In this document: positions 50,508-60,573 of the stretch, piece by piece
Layout of the letters: each line of letters starts with the position of its first letter
Numbering within the stretch: position 1 is the first letter of the stretch
Assembly: GCF_003151135.1 (NCBI RefSeq)
Contig: NZ_QEQK01000002.1
Span: 156,972 to 220,971, forward strand
Direction of reading: 5' to 3'
Length of the DNA stretch: 64,000 nucleotides
Origin: Abyssibacter profundi
GTDB lineage: Bacteria; Pseudomonadota; Gammaproteobacteria; Nevskiales; OUC007
The notes under the pieces: generated by a model
What the model saw: only the letters and a program-made list of their open reading frames with translations
Told to the model about the DNA's origin: nothing
The model's database searches: none
Program-made: the position numbers and the translations under genes

Positions 50508-50858
50508 ATGTCGATGCGAATGAAACAACTCCTTGAGCAGTGGCAAAGCGATGCGGCTGCTCCGCGAGCTGCGAAAGTCTATGAGATCCGCCTGCCGCTG
50601 TTCGATGCAGCCAAGATTGCGGCGCTGAGTGAATTATTCCCCGGCCGAAGCGAAGAGCAGATACTGACCGATTTGTTATCTGCGGCGCTCGACCAGATCG
50701 AGGCCGAGTTTCCCTACGAGCGAGGGCCGGTGGCGGAGGTCGACGAGGAGGGTGACCCGATCTACGCCGATGCGGGCCTGACCCCGCGTTATCGCGCGCT
50801 GATCGACCAGCATGTGGAACGGCTCAAGAACAGTGACTCTGAAGGTGGCGGTGGCTGA
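50508..50858 (+). CDS. conserved protein of unknown function
   Basis: A 116-residue acidic protein. The N-terminal MKQLLEQWQSDA and the central RLPLFDAAKIAALSELFPGRSEEQILTDLLSAALDQIE match small Pseudomonas proteins sometimes labelled pilin assembly or pili tip component; I see nothing here that supports that name. The middle resembles a ribbon-helix-helix-like or helical adaptor segment. It overlaps the Nudix gene by 8 nt. Confidence 0.65.
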   Translation: MSMRMKQLLEQWQSDAAAPRAAKVYEIRLPLFDAAKIAALSELFPGRSEEQILTDLLSAALDQIEAEFPYERGPVAEVDEEGDPIYADAGLTPRYRALIDQHVERLKNSDSEGGGG

Positions 50859-51504
50859 CGCGGCCATCCGACCCGTGCCCGACCCACTGGTGCGCGTACG
50901 CCGCGCGTTGGCCTCGACCAGCGCCATGCCACCGCGTCCGGTGACGCGGCTGGACCTGCCGCTGGGCATCGATCGCATTCTCGGTCCTCATTGGCAGAAA
51001 TCCTTGCGCCCGGCCGCCGTGCTGGTCGGCATTCTTGATCGCAGCGATGGCCCCCATGTGCTGCTGACCCAGCGGTCAGAGCGGTTGCGGGACCACGCCG
51101 GGCAGATCAGCTTTCCGGGTGGCCGTATCGAGGACGGGGATGCCACGACGGCGCATGCGGCCTTGCGTGAAGCCGATGAGGAAATCGGGCTGAACCCGCA
51201 GGCCTCGGAGGTCATTGGCTACCTGGACGATTACCCGACCGTGACGCGGTTTTGCGTGACGCCCGTGGTCGCGCAGGTCGACGGCACGGCCAGCTATGAA
51301 CCCGATGGGGTGGAGGTGGACGCCGTGTTCGAAGTCCCGCTGATCCATGTGCTGGATTTGTCCAGATACCGCCGCAAGTCGGTGGGGCGCATGGGCGTCG
51401 AGATTCCCTACTACGAGCTCATGTGGCAGGACTGGCGCATCTGGGGCGCCACCGCCGGCATGTTGCATAACCTGGCCACTCGCGTCGCCGAATCCCATGC
51501 TTGA
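50851..51504 (+). CDS. Nudix hydrolase, CoA pyrophosphatase (NudL) type
   Basis: A 217-residue Nudix enzyme with the box FPGGRIEDGDATTAHAALREADEEIGL and an upstream LLTQRSERLRDHAGQISFPGG, typical of NudL-type CoA diphosphatases. It probably cleaves CoA or its derivatives, a homology inference. GTG 50851 has AAGG 5 nt upstream and is preferred over ATG 50812, which overlaps the previous gene further. It overlaps the MazG-like gene by 8 nt. Confidence 0.85.
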   Translation: MADAAIRPVPDPLVRVRRALASTSAMPPRPVTRLDLPLGIDRILGPHWQKSLRPAAVLVGILDRSDGPHVLLTQRSERLRDHAGQISFPGGRIEDGDATTAHAALREADEEIGLNPQASEVIGYLDDYPTVTRFCVTPVVAQVDGTASYEPDGVEVDAVFEVPLIHVLDLSRYRRKSVGRMGVEIPYYELMWQDWRIWGATAGMLHNLATRVAESHA

Positions 51505-51865
51505 CCCATTGGCGCGCGCCGCCCAATTGCAGCACCGCGCGGCTGCCAAAGGCTTTGACTGGCCCGATGCCGAGGGTGTGTGGGACAAGGTGCGCGAGGA
51601 ACTCGATGAGCTGGCCGCCGCTGGGGACGCGAGCCACCGCAGTGAAGAGCTGGGTGACCTGCTGTTTGCCGTCGTCAATCTGGCGCGGCATCTGAAAATC
51701 GAGCCCACCGAGGCCCTGTTGGCCGCCAACGCGAAGTTCGAGCGTCGCTTCGCCCATGTCGAACAGGTGATGGCGGAGGCCGGCCGGCCGATGAACGCCG
51801 AACATCTGGACGAAATGGATGCGGCCTGGGAGGCCGCCAAGCAGTTGGAGCGATCAGCCGGCTAG
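51497..51865 (+). CDS. single-domain MazG-like NTP pyrophosphohydrolase
   Basis: A 122-residue protein matching only the C-terminal domain of MazG: LQHRAAAKGFDWPD, VREELDEL with the metal-binding EExxE-type residues, SEELGDLLFAVVNLARHL and FERRFAHVEQVMAEAGRP. E. coli MazG has two such domains (263 residues); the first is absent here and not found upstream. It hydrolyses NTPs to NMPs, so it makes a nucleotide housecleaning pair with the coupled Nudix gene. Confidence 0.88.
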   Translation: MLDPLARAAQLQHRAAAKGFDWPDAEGVWDKVREELDELAAAGDASHRSEELGDLLFAVVNLARHLKIEPTEALLAANAKFERRFAHVEQVMAEAGRPMNAEHLDEMDAAWEAAKQLERSAG

Positions 51866-52030
51866 GACGGCCTACGTGCCCTGATCGGCGAGGCCCTATC
51901 CCGCAAGTCGACGGATGGCGCCTGCCTGGACCGGAGGCGGCCTGGCTGGGCGCGGCTCCGGCACGAAGCAGACGGTCTTTGGACCGGGGCTGAGGTGGTC
52001 GCCCGGTTATGAAACTGGGGCGGTGTCTGC

Positions 52031-52618
52031 CTAGCGCGAACCTCGTTCGTCATAGAGTTTTCGTCCGGGCTGCACGCGATCACGCGCCTCGGAGCGAGCC
52101 AGGGCTTTGCGCTCGACCTGGAGATGCGCATAGGCATTCTCGGGTTGAGCTTCATAGGGCACGCCGTTGATGTAGACCACGCCCGTGCCCTGCATCCAAT
52201 CCGTTGCCCACAGGTAGTAGAGGTCCCCGGGCCGGCCCGGGTCGCCGACGACATGCACGCCATCGTTACGTGAACTGAAATACAGGTACGAGCCCGGCTC
52301 GAAACTCACGGCAACCCAGTCGTTACCCACGCCCACGGCAATGCCCGGGGTGCCGGCCTCGATCAGAATCTCATCGACCACCCGCGCGTTGCGCTCCAGC
52401 AGAATGCCCCGTCCGATGCTGCGATTGCCGGACTCGACAATCCGGCGCAGGTGGATGTCATCGGAGACGTAGTACTGCAGCGCGCGCAGCTCGCGGTCGC
52501 TGAGCTGATAGCCGTCTCGCAGATACTCGCCAAATGCCAGCCGGTTCACCCCGGATGTGCTGGCGCAGGCCGTCAGGCCGATGGTGACCGCGAGCAGAAT
52601 GAACGACGCGCAACGCAT
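52031..52618 (-). CDS. putative lipoprotein of unknown function
   Basis: A 195-residue protein with signal peptide MRCASFILLAVTIGLTAC (lipobox LTAC). The mature part has GVNRLAFGEYLRDGYQLSDRELRALQYYVSDDIHLRR, then a beta-rich middle and a charged C terminus. I do not recognise a named family. ATG 52618 gives a proper signal peptide, so a longer frame to 52729 is rejected. It is oriented against the MazG-like gene, with about 165 nt of noncoding sequence between. Confidence 0.7.
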   Translation of the reverse strand: MRCASFILLAVTIGLTACASTSGVNRLAFGEYLRDGYQLSDRELRALQYYVSDDIHLRRIVESGNRSIGRGILLERNARVVDEILIEAGTPGIAVGVGNDWVAVSFEPGSYLYFSSRNDGVHVVGDPGRPGDLYYLWATDWMQGTGVVYINGVPYEAQPENAYAHLQVERKALARSEARDRVQPGRKLYDERGSR

Positions 52619-52784
52619 GAAACCCCCAGAGGGCACTGTCCCCGAATGTGCGGGAAGAATAACAGCGTCCGCCTTGCTTGCCTTCTTCCTGGCAGGCTGC
52701 TTGAATCCTCGGCACATCGGATGTGTCACGACCGTCGGGGGCGATCCGCCTCGCAGTGGTTGCGCCGATCAAATGGCGGTTTGA
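52617..52784 (+). CDS. possible small lipoprotein
   Basis: A 55-codon frame reading MKPPEGTVPECAGRITASALLAFFLAGCLN, with a hydrophobic segment ending in a convincing lipobox (FLAGC) and a short mature part with further cysteines. Its ATG overlaps, on the opposite strand, the start codon of the lipoprotein at 52618. No Shine-Dalgarno sequence is evident. It may be real or chance. Confidence 0.25.
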   Translation: MKPPEGTVPECAGRITASALLAFFLAGCLNPRHIGCVTTVGGDPPRSGCADQMAV

Positions 52785-52827
52785 AGAAGTCGGCGCACGT
52801 GCGCGTTCACGAATGAGAGGAGTCACC

Positions 52828-53211
52828 ATGCGGGCATTGCTATCTGGAATCGGGCTGACCGGCTATTTTTTGCTGTGCTTGGCCCTGTTCCTGGTCTGGG
52901 CGCCGCGGTTTTTCTATCTCAATTTGCCGACCGCCCCGGAGTTCACGCTGGAGTACGTCACCGTCAGCGGTTTGGCGTTCGCCGTGTTCCTGATCTCCGT
53001 CATTGCCGCGCAGGCCGTCATGCCGAAGTTCTCCGCATGGTTGGTCCTGCAGGTTGTCATTGTTGGTCTGAGTTTCTGGTTCTGTCTCTACGCCTTTGAC
53101 TTCCCGCCTCAGGCCGAATTGTTCGCATTCATCCATGTGGTGACCTGCGGGCTGTTCCTATTCATGAACCTGCGTAGCTACCACCGTCTGTCCAAGGACG
53201 AAGACGACTGA
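52828..53211 (+). CDS. small inner-membrane protein
   Basis: A 127-residue protein with four predicted membrane helices (about 5-24, 40-62, 68-86 and 92-112) and an acidic C-terminal tail (RLSKDEDD). ATG 52828 has GAGGAG 6 nt upstream and is clearly the start. I do not recognise the family. It precedes a thioesterase gene by 44 nt. Confidence 0.7.
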   Translation: MRALLSGIGLTGYFLLCLALFLVWAPRFFYLNLPTAPEFTLEYVTVSGLAFAVFLISVIAAQAVMPKFSAWLVLQVVIVGLSFWFCLYAFDFPPQAELFAFIHVVTCGLFLFMNLRSYHRLSKDEDD

Positions 53212-53255
53212 CCGGCTCAGCCGCAGCGTCTTAGCCCACCTCGTAAGGATTGCTC

Positions 53256-53699
53256 GTGCCCACCATCGAACGCAGTCGTGATGACTATCGCTACTGGTAT
53301 CCCATTCAGATTCGTTGGGGCGATATGGATGCGCTGGGGCATGTGAACAATGCGCGCTATTTCACCTTTTCCGAGTCTGCGCGGCTGGCGTATCGGGATG
53401 ACAATTTCCCGCGTCAGGCGTTGCCCGATTCGCAGGATTTAATCCTGGCGCGCACAAGCTGCGATTTTGTCGAGCAGTTGAAGTACCCCGATGACTTGGA
53501 CGCCGGCTGTCGTATCGCAAAGCTCGGGCGTAGCAGCCTGGTGTTTGAGGTCGGGATGTTTCGCCGGAATTCCGAGCGCCTGGTGGCCGTGACCGAGGCG
53601 GTGACCGTCTGGTTTGACTACGCCGCGCAGCAGACCACTGCCATTCCTGATGTGCTGCGCGACGCGTTATTGGCCTACGAGCCGGGGCTTGGGGCGTAG
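53256..53699 (+). CDS. acyl-CoA thioesterase, 4HBT (hot-dog) family
   Basis: A 147-residue hot-dog protein with the catalytic motif IRWGDMDALGHVNNARYFTF and the second-strand CDFVEQLKYPDDLDAG stretch. GTG 53256 has AAGGA 6 nt upstream; the TTG two codons earlier has no room for a ribosome-binding site. It is the second such thioesterase in the window (the first at 25573), distant in sequence. Substrate unknown. Confidence 0.85.
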   Translation: MPTIERSRDDYRYWYPIQIRWGDMDALGHVNNARYFTFSESARLAYRDDNFPRQALPDSQDLILARTSCDFVEQLKYPDDLDAGCRIAKLGRSSLVFEVGMFRRNSERLVAVTEAVTVWFDYAAQQTTAIPDVLRDALLAYEPGLGA

Positions 53700-53725
53700 C
53701 GAAGCTGCACCGGAGCCGCCGGGTC

Positions 53726-54199
53726 TCAGATTCGAAGCGCGGACAGCTCCCGACAGGTGGCGCCGTGCGCCCAATAGGTTTCGAATTGGCTGAGCAGCTC
53801 CGCCGTCCGGCCAGGGTCGTCCGGCCTGTGGACTGCGGCATCATCGCCTGCGTTGGGTCGCAGCAAAAAGGCTGACCGGTCGGCCAGAATCCACTCCTCA
53901 CGCAGGGAGTCCGCAGGTGCTGTCGCGGCGCGTATGCTGACCCGGCTTGGGATCAGCCGGGCCAGTTCCACCAGCCGATGCGCGCCATCGGCCAGCACGC
54001 GCTGGGGTTCGCGGACCAGAATCCGGACCCGGTTACGTGCGTGGCCGAGCGCCAGGGCGCGTAGCAGGTCGTGCAGACCTACGGTGCCGTAGCGCCGGGG
54101 TTCCAGCACCGACGAAAAGATCGCCAGTTCATGCTGTGCCTGGGCGGCGATGTGCAGGATGCCGCCTGTCAGGTCCAGCGGTGGCGCCGTGTCGTTCAC
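53726..54199 (-). CDS. conserved protein of unknown function next to purB
   Basis: A 157-residue protein. Features: ILHIAAQAQHELAIFSSVLEPRRYGTVGLHDLLRALALG, then RVRILVREPQRVLADGAHRLVELARLIPS, which resembles the phospholipase-D-like or DUF-type nucleic-acid-associated domain found beside purB in several gammaproteobacteria. No catalytic HKD motif is present. It starts 36 nt after purB on the same strand and is probably co-transcribed. Its 3' end faces the thioesterase. Confidence 0.7.
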   Translation of the reverse strand: MNDTAPPLDLTGGILHIAAQAQHELAIFSSVLEPRRYGTVGLHDLLRALALGHARNRVRILVREPQRVLADGAHRLVELARLIPSRVSIRAATAPADSLREEWILADRSAFLLRPNAGDDAAVHRPDDPGRTAELLSQFETYWAHGATCRELSALRI

Positions 54200-54235
54200 T
54201 GCCGGTCGCTCCTTACCGCGTCGCTCCGAGCGCCG

Positions 54236-55818
<1,583 letters not shown>

Positions 55819-57201
55819 ATGACGGGTACACGAATCGAACGCGACAGCCTGGGTGAACTCAAGGTTCCCAAAGACGCCCTATGGGGGGCTCAAACGCAGC
55901 GAGCTGTCGAAAACTTTCCGATTAGCCATCGCCGGATGCCGCGGTTGATGATCCGGTCACTGGGCCTGATCAAGGCCGCTGCTGCACGGGCCAATGCGCA
56001 GCTCGGGTTGCTGGACCAGGTCCAGGCACAGGCCATCGTCGTCGCGGCCGAGCAAGTGGCCAGCGGACAGGTGGATGAGCAGTTCCCGGTGGACATCTTC
56101 CAGACGGGTTCGGGCACGTCCAGCAACATGAACGCTAACGAGGTCATTGCCAGTCTGTGCGCGCAGCGGGGTGTCCAAGTGCATCCGAACGATCACGTCA
56201 ACATGAGCCAATCCTCCAATGACGTGATCCCCACGGCCATTCACCTGGCCTGTGCGCTGGGCTGTTCCGAGCAGCTCATGCCGGGCGTGCGGCGGCTGAT
56301 CGACACCATTGAGGCGCGTGCCGAAGAACTCGATGAGGTGGCCAAGACCGGACGGACCCATTTGATGGACGCCATGCCGGTGACGTTTGGTCAGGAACTC
56401 CGCGCGTGGTCCTCGCAGCTGGACGCTGGGTTGGATCGCCTGGTCGATGCCCGAAAGCGACTGCATGCGCTGCCGCAGGGGGGGACGGCCGTGGGTTCGG
56501 GAATCAACGCCCATCATGAATTCGGCTCCCTGTTCGCCGAGCATGTGTCGGCGCTGTCGGGTTTGACGTTCTCGCGGGCGCTCGATCATTTTGCGGCTCA
56601 GGCCGCACTCGATACGCTAGTCGAAACGTCCAGCCATCTCCGTACGCTGGCGATCACCTACACCAAAATCGCGAACGATTTGCGCTGGATGAACTCCGGC
56701 CCGCTGGCAGGCCTGGGAGAGATCGAATTGCCGACGCTGCAACCGGGTTCATCCATCATGCCGGGCAAGGTTAATCCGGTGGTCCCGGAGGCCGTCGCGA
56801 TGGTGGCCGCGCAGGTCATAGGCAATGACGCGACCGTGGCCGCGGCCGGGCAGTCGGGCAATTTTCAGCTCAATGTCATGCTGCCGGTGGTGGCCAGCAA
56901 TCTGGTGGAGTCCATCGAGATTCTGGCGGGCGCGGCCCGTGTGCTGGCTGACAAGGCGATTAGCGGTTTTTCGGTGCGCGAGGACCAGGTGGCTGCCGCG
57001 TTGTCGCGCAATCCCATTTTGGTCACCGCACTGAACCGCGAGATTGGCTATGACCTGGGTTCCAAAATTGCCAAGGAAGCCTATCGCAGCGGCCGACCGG
57101 TGATTGAGGTGGCGCAGGAATTAACCGATTTGAGCGAGGCGCGCCTGCGCGAGCTGCTGGATCCCATGACCCTGACCCGGGGCGGTCTGCCCGGCGCCTG
57201 A
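55819..57201 (+). CDS. fumC: class II fumarase
   Basis: FumC interconverts fumarate and malate in the TCA cycle without an Fe-S cluster, so it is oxidant-resistant. From ATG 55819 (GAGGG about 9 nt upstream) it has 460 residues. Motifs: RIERDSLGELKVPKDALWGAQTQRA, GSGTSSNMNANEV, the THLMDAMPVTFGQE region with the catalytic His, and GSSIMPGKVNPVVPEA. It ends at a bidirectional terminator. Confidence 0.96.
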   Translation: MTGTRIERDSLGELKVPKDALWGAQTQRAVENFPISHRRMPRLMIRSLGLIKAAAARANAQLGLLDQVQAQAIVVAAEQVASGQVDEQFPVDIFQTGSGTSSNMNANEVIASLCAQRGVQVHPNDHVNMSQSSNDVIPTAIHLACALGCSEQLMPGVRRLIDTIEARAEELDEVAKTGRTHLMDAMPVTFGQELRAWSSQLDAGLDRLVDARKRLHALPQGGTAVGSGINAHHEFGSLFAEHVSALSGLTFSRALDHFAAQAALDTLVETSSHLRTLAITYTKIANDLRWMNSGPLAGLGEIELPTLQPGSSIMPGKVNPVVPEAVAMVAAQVIGNDATVAAAGQSGNFQLNVMLPVVASNLVESIEILAGAARVLADKAISGFSVREDQVAAALSRNPILVTALNREIGYDLGSKIAKEAYRSGRPVIEVAQELTDLSEARLRELLDPMTLTRGGLPGA

Positions 57202-57212
57202 TTCACGCGCAT

Positions 57213-57251
57213 AAAAAACGCCGCGACCAGATGGTCGCGGCGCTGGTTTTT
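57213..57251. terminator. bidirectional Rho-independent terminator
   Basis: CGCCGCGACC (57219-57228) and GGTCGCGGCG (57233-57242) form a 10-bp stem with a 4-nt loop. It is flanked by AAAAAA on the left and a GGTTTTT run on the right, so it can stop fumC from the left and the lipoprotein gene from the right. Confidence 0.85.
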
Positions 57252-57273
57252 CAGCTGGCAAGCCTCGGCTCAA

Positions 57274-59304
57274 TTAGCGGGTCAGGGACACCGACTCCGG
57301 CTTGGTAACGGCGATTTGCGCATCGGCCGCCGCGTTGAGTGTGCCGGACAGGCTCAGAATGTTGTCGTAGCGCAGGACCACGTCGTTCGATTTCTCGGCA
57401 ACGAAGATGGCCGCGCCGTCAAAGGCCACGTCCACGGGGTTCCCGAGCTGGGTCTGGTCGCCCATGATCTGGACGGTGACGTTGACGTTGCCACTAGCGC
57501 TAGACGCGTTGTCGATGACGAAGATCTGGCCGTCCTCGGCGCTGGCCGCATCACCCACATCGGTCAGGATCAGCTGGTCCGACTCGGCCACATGCACGAT
57601 GCCGTGCAGGTTCACCGAGATTTGCGCCCCCCCGGAGGCCGGCAGAATCGTCCGGCTGACCATGGCTCCGGCGTCGCCGCGGGCACTGGCGGCGAAGTCG
57701 TCATAGACCAGAACGGCACCATCGGTGGCGGCGACGAATAGTCGGTCGTTAGCCGGGTCGTAGTCCAGGTCCCAAATGGAGGCGCTGCCTACATCGGTGA
57801 CGGTGAACACGGGCGCAGAATCGCCATCCGCCTCCAGGCCATAGGCGCTGATGGCCGGGGTGCCGTTGTCGGCGACCAGCATCAGACCCAGCGACTGCAC
57901 GAGCTCGATTCCTTTCGGGGCGTTCAGCTCGCTGGTGGCGCCCGCGACCAGTCGGTCGGTACTGGGAACATCCGCAGCGGTGCCCGCGCGTGCGCCCACA
58001 CGGTTGGCCACCAGGACGCCCGTATTGGCAGCGCCAGCCGAGCCATTGTCATAGGTCACGTAGGCATGGCCCCGGGTGTCGACTGCAATGCTTTCGAGCT
58101 GGCGTGCCGGGGTGCCCAGCATGCCGCCGGCGCTGGCGTCCAGCGCGCCGATCTCAGCCGACAAATCGGTTTCCAGCAAAAGGATCTGGCCCGTATCTCC
58201 GGTGCCGCCGGGGAAGGGGCTCTCCGGGGGTGTCGGATTGGTCGAGACAACGACGGCCGTCACGCTGTCGGGGGCATTGATGTCAGAGCTGTCCGCCGGC
58301 AGGTTCTCGCTGCGCATCAGCAGCGCCACGGATTCCGGCTTGGTCTGACCCCGCACGTACGAGGGTGGAACATTGCCGTTTGCCGACGTCACGTCATTGA
58401 AAGTCAGCACCAGGTCATTGGCTTTTTCAGCCACAATCGCGGTGCGGCCGGTCAGCACGAGGTCGACAGGGTTACCCAGCCGGGTGCGGCTGCCGACAAT
58501 GCGGGCATCCGCGGTAATGCCTCCATCGACGCTGCCGTCATCCGTGAGCGTAAAGATCTGGCCATCATCGGCCACCGAGGCATCACCCACGTCGGTGACG
58601 ACGAGCTGGCTGCCCACCTTGGCCAAGCCGTGGAAGTTGACCGACAGCTGTGTGCCTTCGCCATCAATCGGAAAAATGCTGCGGTCCGGCCCGGCCGTCG
58701 GATCGCTGGCAAACTCGTCGAAGATGGCGACGGTGCCGTCGACCAACGCGGCATACAGACGGTCGGACTCGGCGTCGTAGGTGACGTCCCAGGGGGCTGC
58801 GGCGGTGGTGATGGCAGCCAGTTCGACGGCGCCGTCACCGGCTGTTGTCGAAAACAGTTTGATGTCGCCGGCGGCATTGTCAGCAACCACAACGCGGCCG
58901 ATGGCGTCGATGACCACGATGCCCTTGCCGGCAAACCCACCGGTCAGGCCGCCCGCGCCATCCAGTTGGCGGTCGAAGCCCGCGGTGTAGGCGCTGCCAT
59001 CAGCGCGCGATGCAAAGTTTGCAAACACACGCAGCCCGGTAAACGTCGCGTTATCGCCTGCCTGAAACAGCGTGCCGGTGCTGTCAAAGGCGATGCCCTC
59101 GTTGGAGCCGGACGTGAAGCTGCCGGATCGCGAATTCAGATTCGGCGCAAAGACATCAACGGTGCCTTCGGAATCAGCCACATTATTGGCAACGACCACC
59201 GACACATTGGGCGGCTGCTGGCCATCATCGGAGTCGCTGCAGCCCGCGGCCAGCAAGGCCAGCGAGCCAGCGACTAAACATTTGGGGAGAATAGGGGTCT
59301 TCAT
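57274..59304 (-). CDS. lipoprotein with duplicated beta-propeller-like halves
   Basis: A 676-residue lipoprotein (lipobox LLAAGC, then an Asp/Ser-rich stretch). It is rich in short strands like NHL or YVTN-type propellers. A unit of about 200 residues occurs twice, about 346 residues apart: WDVTYDAESDRLYAALVDG to IVAEKANDLVL in the first half and WDLDYDPANDRLFVAATDG to FVAEKSNDVVL in the second. ATG 59304 has GGAGG 5 nt upstream. Function unknown; outer-membrane or periplasmic location is inferred. Confidence 0.8.
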   Translation of the reverse strand: MKTPILPKCLVAGSLALLAAGCSDSDDGQQPPNVSVVVANNVADSEGTVDVFAPNLNSRSGSFTSGSNEGIAFDSTGTLFQAGDNATFTGLRVFANFASRADGSAYTAGFDRQLDGAGGLTGGFAGKGIVVIDAIGRVVVADNAAGDIKLFSTTAGDGAVELAAITTAAAPWDVTYDAESDRLYAALVDGTVAIFDEFASDPTAGPDRSIFPIDGEGTQLSVNFHGLAKVGSQLVVTDVGDASVADDGQIFTLTDDGSVDGGITADARIVGSRTRLGNPVDLVLTGRTAIVAEKANDLVLTFNDVTSANGNVPPSYVRGQTKPESVALLMRSENLPADSSDINAPDSVTAVVVSTNPTPPESPFPGGTGDTGQILLLETDLSAEIGALDASAGGMLGTPARQLESIAVDTRGHAYVTYDNGSAGAANTGVLVANRVGARAGTAADVPSTDRLVAGATSELNAPKGIELVQSLGLMLVADNGTPAISAYGLEADGDSAPVFTVTDVGSASIWDLDYDPANDRLFVAATDGAVLVYDDFAASARGDAGAMVSRTILPASGGAQISVNLHGIVHVAESDQLILTDVGDAASAEDGQIFVIDNASSASGNVNVTVQIMGDQTQLGNPVDVAFDGAAIFVAEKSNDVVLRYDNILSLSGTLNAAADAQIAVTKPESVSLTR

Positions 59305-59418
59305 AGGTGCCTCCATGCGGGGGTTGGATGCGACTGGGAATCATTTCCCATTCAAACAAATTGACCAACGGGTCTCAACAAAACGAGCTAGACCTGTTGA
59401 TTCCTTGGGGAGTAGAGA

Positions 59419-59931
59419 ATGTTCAATAGCTTTCGTCCGATGATGGCAATCGGAGGCATCATCGCGTTCGCTGCGCTGGGTTTTGCGTTGGTGTTGCAGT
59501 ACGCGTTTGGTTTGGAACCCTGCCCGATGTGTGTGTTCCAGCGTGTGGCGATGATCGCCGTGGGGCTGATCATGCTGGCGGCCGCCCTCCATGGGCCGTC
59601 CAGCCGGCTCGGGCAGGGGATTTATGCGGGGCTGGCCGCCCTGGCCGCGGGTTCGGGCATCGCCATCGCGGGCCGTCACGTCTGGCTACAGAACTTGCCG
59701 GAGGATCAGGTCCCGGCCTGTGGTCCGTCGCTGGACTACATGATGGATGTCATGCCGGCCTGGGATGTGATCCGCACCGTGCTGTCCGGTGACGGCAACT
59801 GCGCGATTATTGATGCCAGTTTTCTAGGGGTTTCACTGCCGGGTTGGACACTGCTGGGCTTCGTTGCGTTGGCGATCTGGGGCATCATCGCAGCCTGTCT
59901 TCCCATTCGTAGTACAGGAACCGCGCCATGA
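59419..59931 (+). CDS. dsbB: disulfide bond formation protein DsbB
   Basis: DsbB reoxidises DsbA and passes electrons to quinones. The 170-residue protein has four membrane helices. It has the two periplasmic cysteine pairs expected: Cys35 and Cys38 (CPMC) after helix 1, and Cys101 and Cys128 in the second loop. The start overlaps nothing; the stop overlaps rraA by 4 nt. Confidence 0.93.
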   Translation: MFNSFRPMMAIGGIIAFAALGFALVLQYAFGLEPCPMCVFQRVAMIAVGLIMLAAALHGPSSRLGQGIYAGLAALAAGSGIAIAGRHVWLQNLPEDQVPACGPSLDYMMDVMPAWDVIRTVLSGDGNCAIIDASFLGVSLPGWTLLGFVALAIWGIIAACLPIRSTGTAP

Positions 59932-60410
59932 GCCACCCCGTTACTGATCTTTGCGACGCCCATAGCGACAAGATTCAGGTCGCAGAACCGATGTTTGCCG
60001 ATTTTGGCGGCGAGATGGCGTTCTCTGGTCGCATTCATACGCTCAAGTGCTTCGAGGACAACAGCTTCGTCCGTAGCGAACTGGAGCAGCCGGGTGAGGG
60101 GCGCGTTTTGGTGGTCGACGGCGGTGGGTCCATGCGCTGCGCATTGCTGGGCGGAAATCTTGCCAAGCTGGCTGAAGACAACCACTGGGCCGGCGTGGTC
60201 GTTTACGGTTGCGTGCGCGATGTCGAGGAGATTGAGGCCTGTGCCGTCGGTGTGAAGGCCCTGGCGGCGCATCCGCTCAAAAGCCGCAAGCAGAACATCG
60301 GTGAACTGGGCCTGTCGGTCCGGTTCGCGGGCGTCGAGTTTCGAGAGGGTGATTATCTCTATGCAGACGCCGACGGCATGATCACCGCGACGCAGGCGCT
60401 AGAACTCTAG
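59928..60410 (+). CDS. rraA: ribonuclease activity regulator RraA
   Basis: RraA binds RNase E and inhibits it in E. coli; relatives are 4-hydroxy-4-methyl-2-oxoglutarate aldolases. The 160 residues show [46 protein letters not shown] and [18 protein letters not shown]. Length and motifs fit RraA. It is coupled to dsbB by ATGA; regulation of RNase E here is by homology. Confidence 0.92.
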   Translation: MSHPVTDLCDAHSDKIQVAEPMFADFGGEMAFSGRIHTLKCFEDNSFVRSELEQPGEGRVLVVDGGGSMRCALLGGNLAKLAEDNHWAGVVVYGCVRDVEEIEACAVGVKALAAHPLKSRKQNIGELGLSVRFAGVEFREGDYLYADADGMITATQALEL

Positions 60411-60482
60411 TCAATTCAATCGCTTGGGTTGCGGTCTTTAGTGGTGGTTGATTGCTGCGCTGCGGCATTCGCGGGTGCTCGG

Positions 60483-60488
60483 TATACT
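60483..60488 (+). promoter_or_regulatory. possible -10 element for aceB
   Basis: TATACT, one mismatch from consensus, lies 86 nt before the aceB start. No good -35 hexamer is seen at 16-18 nt. Confidence 0.25.
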
Positions 60489-60573
60489 TTTCGGATCGCT
60501 CGCCCCTCCACGCTGGCCGCGTTGTTGTGCCGGACATGGCCCCCCTGTCTGCAACCAGGTCACTGAAGACGAC

